A program made the position numbers and the translations under genes. Positions 53,101 through 62,100 of a stretch of 64,000 nt of DNA are shown here, in pieces. Numbering within the stretch: position 1 is the stretch's first letter; every line of letters begins with the position of its first letter. This DNA is from Actinernus sp. WN-2022 (lineage: Eukaryota; Cnidaria; Anthozoa; Actiniaria; Actinernidae): positions 37,863,976 through 37,927,975 of the forward strand of contig JAOWCC010000019.1 in assembly GCA_030867875.1 (NCBI GenBank), given 5' to 3'. Under the pieces are notes generated by a model. It did not search any database. It saw only the letters and a program-made list of their open reading frames with translations, and had not been told where the DNA came from.

Positions 53101-56100
53101 CATAGCCCCTTTAGCTGTTTGTAGCCAATTAACAGCCACCAATCGAACATTGACTCCACACATGCACAACACCATGACATAGCCCCTTTAGCTGTTTGTA
53201 GCCAATTAACAGCCACCAATCGAACATTGACTCCATACATGTACAACACCATGACATAGCCCCTTTAGCTGTTTGTAGCCAATTAACAGCCACCAATCGA
53301 ACATTGACTCCACACATGCACAACACCATGACATAGCCCCTTTAGCTGTTTGTAGCCAATTAACAGCCACCAATCAAACATTGACTCCACACATGCACAA
53401 CACCATGACATAGCCCCTTTAGCTGTTTGTAGCCAATTAACAGCCACCAATCGAACATTGACTCCATACATGCACAACACCATGACATAGCCCCTTTAGC
53501 TGTTTGTAGCCAATTAACAGCCACCAATCGAACATTGACTCCACACATGCACAACACCATGACATAGCCCCTTTAGCTGTTTGTAGCCAATTAACAGCCA
53601 CCAATCAAACATTGACTCCATACATGCACAACACCATGACATAGCCCCTTTAGCTGTTTGTAGCCAATTAACAGCCACCAATCGAACATTGACTCCACAC
53701 ATGCACAACACCATGACATAGCCCCTTTAGCTGTTTGTAGCCAATTAACAGCCACCAATCGAACATTGACTCCATACATGTACAACACCATGACATAGCC
53801 CCTTTAGCTGTTTGTAGCCAATTAACAGCCACCAATCGAACATTGACTCCACACATGCACAACACCATGACATAGCCCCTTTAGCTGTTTGTAGCCAATT
53901 AACAGCCACCAATCGAACATTGACTCCATACATGTACAACACCATGACATAGCCCCTTTAGCTGTTTGTAGCCAATTAACAGCCACCAATCGAACATTGA
54001 CTCCACACATGCACAACACCATGACATAGCCCCTTTAGCTGTTTGTAGCCAATTAACAGCCACCAATCGAACATTGACTCCATACATGTACAACACCATG
54101 ACATAGCCCCTTTAGCTGTTTGTAGCCAATTAACAGCCACCAATCGAACATTGACTCCACACATGCACAACACCATGACATAGCCCCTTTAGCTGTTTGT
54201 AGCCAATTAACAGCCACCAATCAAACATTGACTCCACACATGCACAACACCATGACATAGCCCCTTTAGCTGTTTGTAGCCAATTAACAGCCACCAATCA
54301 AACATTGACTCCATACATGCACAACACCATGACATAGCCCCTTTAGCTGTTTGTAGCCAATTAACAGCCACCAATCGAACATTGACTCCACACATGCACA
54401 ACACCATGACATAGCCCCTTTAGCTGTTTGTAGCCAATTAACAGCCACCAATCAAACATTGACTCCATACATGCACAACACCATGACATAGCCCCTTTAG
54501 CTGTTTGTAGCCAATTAACAGCCACCAATCGAACATTGACTCCACACATGCACAACACCATGACATAGCCCCTTTAGCTGTTTGTAGCCAATTAACAGCC
54601 ACCAATCGAACATTGACTCCATACATGTACAACACCATGACATAGCCCCTTTAGCTGTTTGTAGCCAATTAACAGCCACCAATCGAACATTGACTCCACA
54701 CATGCACAACACCATGACATAGCCCCATTAGCTGTTTGTAGCCAATTAACAGCCACCAATCGAACATTGACTCCACACATGCACAACACCATGACATAGC
54801 CCCTTTAGCTGTTTGTTGCCAATTAACAGCCACCAATCAAACATTGACTCCATACATGCACAACACCATGACATAGCCCCTTTAGCTGTTTGTAGCCAAT
54901 TAACAGCCACCAATCAAACATTGACTCCATACATGCACAACACCATGACATAGCCCCTTTAGCTGTTTGTAGCCAATTAACAGCCACCAATCGAACATTG
55001 ACTCCACACATGCACAACACCATGACATAGCCCCTTTAGCTGTTTGTAGCCAATTAACAGCCACCAATCGAACATTGACTCCACACATGCACAACACCAT
55101 GACATAGCCCCTTTAGCTGTTTGTTGCCAATTAACAGCCACCAATCGAACATTGACTCCACACATGCACAACACCATGACATAGCCCCTTTAGCTGTTTG
55201 TAGCCAATTAACAGCCACCAATCAAACATTGACTCCACACATGCACAACACCATGACATAGCCCCTTTAGCTGTTTGTAGCCAATTAACAGCCACCAATC
55301 AAACATTGACTCCATACATGCACAACACCATGACATAGCCCCTTTAGCTGTTTGTAGCCAATTAACAGCCACCAATCGAACATTGACTCCACACATGCAC
55401 AACACCATGACATAGCCCCTTTAGCTGTTTGTAGCCAATTAACAGCCACCAATCAAACATTGACTCCATACATGCACAACACCATGACATAGCCCCTTTA
55501 GCTGTTTGTAGCCAATTAACAGCCACCAATCGAACATTGACTCCACACATGCACAACACCATGACATAACCCCTTTAGCTGTTTGTAGCCAATTAACAGC
55601 CACTGGCACCAATCGAACATTGACTCCATACATGCACAACACCATGACATAGCCCCTTTAGCTGTTTGTAGCCAATTAACAGCCACCAATCGAACATTGA
55701 CTCCATACATGTACAACACCATGACATAGCCCCTTTAGCTGTTTGTAGCCAATTAACAGCCACCAATCGAACATTGACTCCACACATGCACAACACCATG
55801 ACATAGCCCCTTTAGCTGTTTGTAGCCAATTAACAGCCACCAATCGAACATTGACTCCATACATGTACAACACCATGACATAGCCCCTTTAGCTGTTTGT
55901 AGCCAATTAACAGCCACCAATCGAACATTGACTCCACACATGCACAACACCATGACATAGCCCCTTTAGCTGTTTGTAGCCAATTAACAGCCACCAATCG
56001 AACATTGACTCCACACATGCACAACACCATGACATAGCCCCTTTAGCTGTTTGTAGCCAATTAACAGCCACCAATCAAACATTGACTCCACACATGCACA

Positions 56101-59100
56101 ACACCATGACATAGCCCCTTTAGCTGTTTGTAGCCAATTAACAGCCACCAATCAAACATTGACTCCATACATGCACAACACCATGACATAGCCCCTTTAG
56201 CTGTTTGTAGCCAATTAACAGCCACCAATCGAACATTGACTCCACACATGCACAACACCATGACATAGCCCCTTTAGCTGTTTGTAGCCAATTAACAGCC
56301 ACCAATCAAACATTGACTCCATACATGCACAACACCATGACATAGCCCCTTTAGCTGTTTGTAGCCAATTAACAGCCACCAATCGAACATTGACTCCACA
56401 CATGCACAACACCATGACATAACCCCTTTAGCTGTTTGTAGCCAATTAACAGCCACTGGCACCAATCGAACATTGACTCCATACATGCACAACACCATGA
56501 CATAGCCCCTTTAGCTGTTTGTAGCCAATTAACAGCCACCAATCGAACATTGACTCCATACATGTACAACACCATGACATAGCCCCTTTAGCTGTTTGTA
56601 GCCAATTAACAGCCACCAATCGAACATTGACTCCACACATGCACAACACCATGACATAGCCCCTTTAGCTGTTTGTAGCCAATTAACAGCCACCAATCGA
56701 ACATTGACTCCATACATGTACAACACCATGACATAGCCCCTTTAGCTGTTTGTAGCCAATTAACAGCCACCAATCGAACATTGACTCCACACATGCACAA
56801 CACCATGACATAGCCCCTTTAGCTGTTTGTAGCCAATTAACAGCCACCAATCGAACATTGACTCCACACATGCACAACACCATGACATAGCCCCTTTAGC
56901 TGTTTGTAGCCAATTAACAGCCACCAATCAAACATTGACTCCACACATGCACAACACCATGACATAGCCCCTTTAGCTGTTTGTAGCCAATTAACAGCCA
57001 CCAATCAAACATTGACTCCACACATGCACAACACCATGACATAGCCCCTTTAGCTGTTTGTAGCCAATTAACAGCCACCAATCAAACATTGACTCCATAC
57101 ATGCACAACACCATGACATAGCCCCTTTAGCTGTTTGTAGCCAATTAACAGCCACCAATCAAACATTGACTCCATACATGCACAACACCATGACATAGCC
57201 CCTTTAGCTGTTTGTAGCCAATTAACAGCCACCAATCGAACATTGACTCCACACATGCACAACACCATGACATAGCCCCTTTAGCTGTTTGTAGCCAATT
57301 AACAGCCACCAATCAAACATTGACTCCATACATGCACAACACCATGACATAGCCCCTTTAGCTGTTTGTAGCCAATTAACAGCCACCAATCGAACATTGA
57401 CTCCACACATGCACAACACCATGACATAGCCCCTTTAGCTGTTTGTAGCCAATTAACAGCCACCAATCGAACATTGACTCCATACATGTACAACACCATG
57501 ACATAGCCCCTTTAGCTGTTTGTAGCCAATTAACAGCCACCAATCGAACATTGACTCCACACATGCACAACACCATGACATAGCCCCTTTAGCTGTTTGT
57601 AGCCAATTAACAGCCACCAATCGAACATTGACTCCACACATGCACAACACCATGACATAGCCCCTTTAGCTGTTTGTAGCCAATTAACAGCCACCAATCA
57701 AACATTGACTCCACACATGCACAACACCATGACATAGCCCCTTTAGCTGTTTGTAGCCAATTAACAGCCACCAATCAAACATTGACTCCATACATGCACA
57801 ACACCATGACATAGCCCCTTTAGCTGTTTGTAGCCAATTAACAGCCACCAATCGAACATTGACTCCACACATGCACAACACCATGACATAGCCCCTTTAG
57901 CTGTTTGTAGCCAATTAACAGCCACCAATCAAACATTGACTCCATACATGCACAACACCATGACATAGCCCCTTTAGCTGTTTGTAGCCAATTAACAGCC
58001 ACCAATCGAACATTGACTCCACACATGCACAACACCATGACATAACCCCTTTAGCTGTTTGTAGCCAATTAACAGCCACTGGCACCAATCGAACATTGAC
58101 TCCATACATGCACAACACCATGACATAGCCCCTTTAGCTGTTTGTAGCCAATTAACAGCCACCAATCGAACATTGACTCCATACATGTACAACACCATGA
58201 CATAGCCCCTTTAGCTGTTTGTAGCCAATTAACAGCCACCAATCGAACATTGACTCCACACATGCACAACACCATGACATAGCCCCTTTAGCTGTTTGTA
58301 GCCAATTAACAGCCACCAATCGAACATTGACTCCATACATGTACAACACCATGACATAGCCCCTTTAGCTGTTTGTAGCCAATTAACAGCCACCAATCGA
58401 ACATTGACTCCACACATGCACAACACCATGACATAGCCCCTTTAGCTGTTTGTAGCCAATTAACAGCCACCAATCAAACATTGACTCCACACATGCACAA
58501 CACCATGACATAGCCCCTTTAGCTGTTTGTAGCCAATTAACAGCCACCAATCAAACATTGACTCCATACATGCACAACACCATGACATAGCCCCTTTAGC
58601 TGTTTGTAGCCAATTAACAGCCACCAATCGAACATTGACTCCACACATGCACAACACCATGACATAGCCCCTTTAGCTGTTTGTAGCCAATTAACAGCCA
58701 CCAATCAAACATTGACTCCATACATGCACAACACCATGACATAGCCCCTTTAGCTGTTTGTAGCCAATTAACAGCCACCAATCGAACATTGACTCCACAC
58801 ATGCACAACACCATGACATAGCCCCTTTAGCTGTTTGTAGCCAATTAACAGCCACCAATCGAACATTGACTCCATACATGTACAACACCATGACATAGCC
58901 CCTTTAGCTGTTTGTAGCCAATTAACAGCCACCAATCGAACATTGACTCCACACATGCACAACACCATGACATAGCCCCTTTAGCTGTTTGTAGCCAATT
59001 AACAGCCACCAATCGAACATTGACTCCATACATGTACAACACCATGACATAGCCCCTTTAGCTGTTTGTAGCCAATTAACAGCCACCAATCGAACATTGA

Positions 59101-62100
59101 CTCCACACATGCACAACACCATGACATAGCCCCTTTAGCTGTTTGTAGCCAATTAACAGCCACCAATCGAACATTGACTCCATACATGTACAACACCATG
59201 ACATAGCCCCTTTAGCTGTTTGTAGCCAATTAACAGCCACCAATCGAACATTGACTCCACACATGCACAACACCATGACATAGCCCCTTTAGCTGTTTGT
59301 AGCCAATTAACAGCCACCAATCAAACATTGACTCCACACATGCACAACACCATGACATAGCCCCTTTAGCTGTTTGTAGCCAATTAACAGCCACCAATCA
59401 AACATTGACTCCATACATGCACAACACCATGACATAGCCCCTTTAGCTGTTTGTAGCCAATTAACAGCCACCAATCGAACATTGACTCCACACATGCACA
59501 ACACCATGACATAGCCCCTTTAGCTGTTTGTAGCCAATTAACAGCCACCAATCAAACATTGACTCCATACATGCACAACACCATGACATAGCCCCTTTAG
59601 CTGTTTGTAGCCAATTAACAGCCACCAATCGAACATTGACTCCACACATGCACAACACCATGACATAGCCCCTTTAGCTGTTTGTAGCCAATTAACAGCC
59701 ACCAATCGAACATTGACTCCATACATGTACAACACCATGACATAGCCCCTTTAGCTGTTTGTAGCCAATTAACAGCCACCAATCGAACATTGACTCCACA
59801 CATGCACAACACCATGACATAGCCCCTTTAGCTGTTTGTAGCCAATTAACAGCCACCAATCGAACATTGACTCCATACATGTACAACACCATGACATAGC
59901 CCCTTTAGCTGTTTGTAGCCAATTAACAGCCACCAATCGAACATTGACTCCATACATGTACAACACCATGACATAGCCCCTTTAGCTGTTTGTAGCCAAT
60001 TAACAGCCACCAATCGAACATTGACTCCACACATGCACAACACCATGACATAGCCCCTTTAGCTGTTTGTAGCCAATTAACAGCCACCAATCGAACATTG
60101 ACTCCACACATGCACAACACCATGACATAGCCCCTTTAGCTGTTTGTAGCCAATTAACAGCCACCAATCGAACATTGACTCCACACATGCACAACACCAT
60201 GACATAGCCCCTTTAGCTGTTTGTAGCCAATTAACAGCCACCAATCAAACATTGACTCCATACATGCACAACACCATGACATAGCCCCTTTAGCTGTTTG
60301 TAGCCAATTAACAGCCACCAATCGAACATTGACTCCACACATGCACAACACCATGACATAACCCCTTTAGCTGTTTGTAGCCAATTAACAGCCACTGGCA
60401 CCAATCGAACATTGACTCCATACATGCACAACACCATGACATAGCCCCTTTAGCTGTTTGTAGCCAATTAACAGCCACCAATCGAACATTGACTCCATAC
60501 ATGTACAACACCATGACATAGCCCCTTTAGCTGTTTGTAGCCAATTAACAGCCACCAATCGAACATTGACTCCACACATGCACAACACCATGACATAGCC
60601 CCTTTAGCTGTTTGTAGCCAATTAACAGCCACCAATCGAACATTGACTCCATACATGTACAACACCATGACATAGCCCCTTTAGCTGTTTGTAGCCAATT
60701 AACAGCCACCAATCGAACATTGACTCCACACATGCACAACACCATGACATAGCCCCTTTAGCTGTTTGTAGCCAATTAACAGCCACCAATCGAACATTGA
60801 CTCCACACATGCACAACACCATGACATAGCCCCTTTAGCTGTTTGTAGCCAATTAACAGCCACCAATCAAACATTGACTCCACACATGCACAACACCATG
60901 ACATAGCCCCTTTAGCTGTTTGTAGCCAATTAACAGCCACCAATCAAACATTGACTCCATACATGCACAACACCATGACATAGCCCCTTTAGCTGTTTGT
61001 AGCCAATTAACAGCCACCAATCGAACATTGACTCCACACATGCACAACACCATGACATAGCCCCTTTAGCTGTTTGTAGCCAATTAACAGCCACCAATCA
61101 AACATTGACTCCATACATGCACAACACCATGACATAGCCCCTTTAGCTGTTTGTAGCCAATTAACAGCCACCAATCGAACATTGACTCCACACATGCACA
61201 ACACCATGACATAACCCCTTTAGCTGTTTGTAGCCAATTAACAGCCACCAATCGAACATTGACTCCATACATGCACAACACCATGACATAGCCCCTTTAG
61301 CTGTTTGTAGCCAATTAACAGCCACCAATCGAACATTGACTCCACACATGCACAACACCATGACATAGCCCCTTTAGCTGTTTGTAGCCAATTAACAGCC
61401 ACCAATCGAACATTGACTCCACACATGCACAACACCATGACATAGCCCCTTTAGCTGTTTGTAGCCAATTAACAGCCACCAATCGAACATTGACTCCACA
61501 CATGCACAACACCATGACATAGCCCCTTTAGCTGTTTGTAGTCAATTAACAGCCACCAATCGAACATTGACTCCATACATGCACAACACCATGTTAGGCG
61601 CAGTCCTAAACCAGAACTCTGTATAACGCCGTATATTTTCACTGTAGCCATCATCTCTATTTTGTAGTTTCTCTATTTGTTCATGGTGTTGGGTCATCAT
61701 ATATTGTTCATATTGTAATTATATCTTTCTCCAACAGATTCTCCGTACTCTAGCCACACAAGCTATGTCCAATGCGATGTATTTCTCCACCGGATCCGTG
61801 TCACCGGACGAGTTTTTCCACTATGGACTGGCACTAGACCGTTATACACATTTTACTTCACCAATTCGAAGATACGCAGATGTTATTGTAAGTGGACCGG
61901 ATATATACTTATCAAATATCTATTTATCTAATGCCGTTTCATCCAGGAAGAAATCAAATTTTACTGCAGAGTTTGTAGGAACACAAATTAAAAGAACAAA
62001 GGTGACATCTTTTGCGGCGCTTTGATTCACAATGAGCCCATTTTCTTTTACTGAAAACTCATCATCACGGAGATATTTACATCGCCATTTGTTCCTTTAT

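Larger units (their letters stand above)
32461..61737. other. Giant intron between exons k and l (29.3 kb)
   Basis: From left to right: a TTAA MITE (32679-33123), three composite 45-bp-array units (33241-40329), MITEs near 41272-41608, two diverged 45-bp units (41765-41855) and the 77-bp satellite (42200-61593). The acceptor CTTTCTCCAACAG closes it. About 27 kb of the 29.3 kb is tandem or segmentally repeated. The stretch 40335-41260 is AT-rich with no recognised feature. 61594-61737 is unique sequence. Confidence 0.85.

Noticed and set aside
42200..61593. CRISPR-like array
   Set aside because: Units are contiguous with no unique spacers, the unit is 77 bp, and the context is a eukaryotic intron.
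42173..61654. More than a hundred 66- to 92-codon - strand frames in the 77-bp array
   Set aside because: 77 is not a multiple of three, so each frame runs about 200 bases and hits the same stop. They are identical repeat shadows, not genes.
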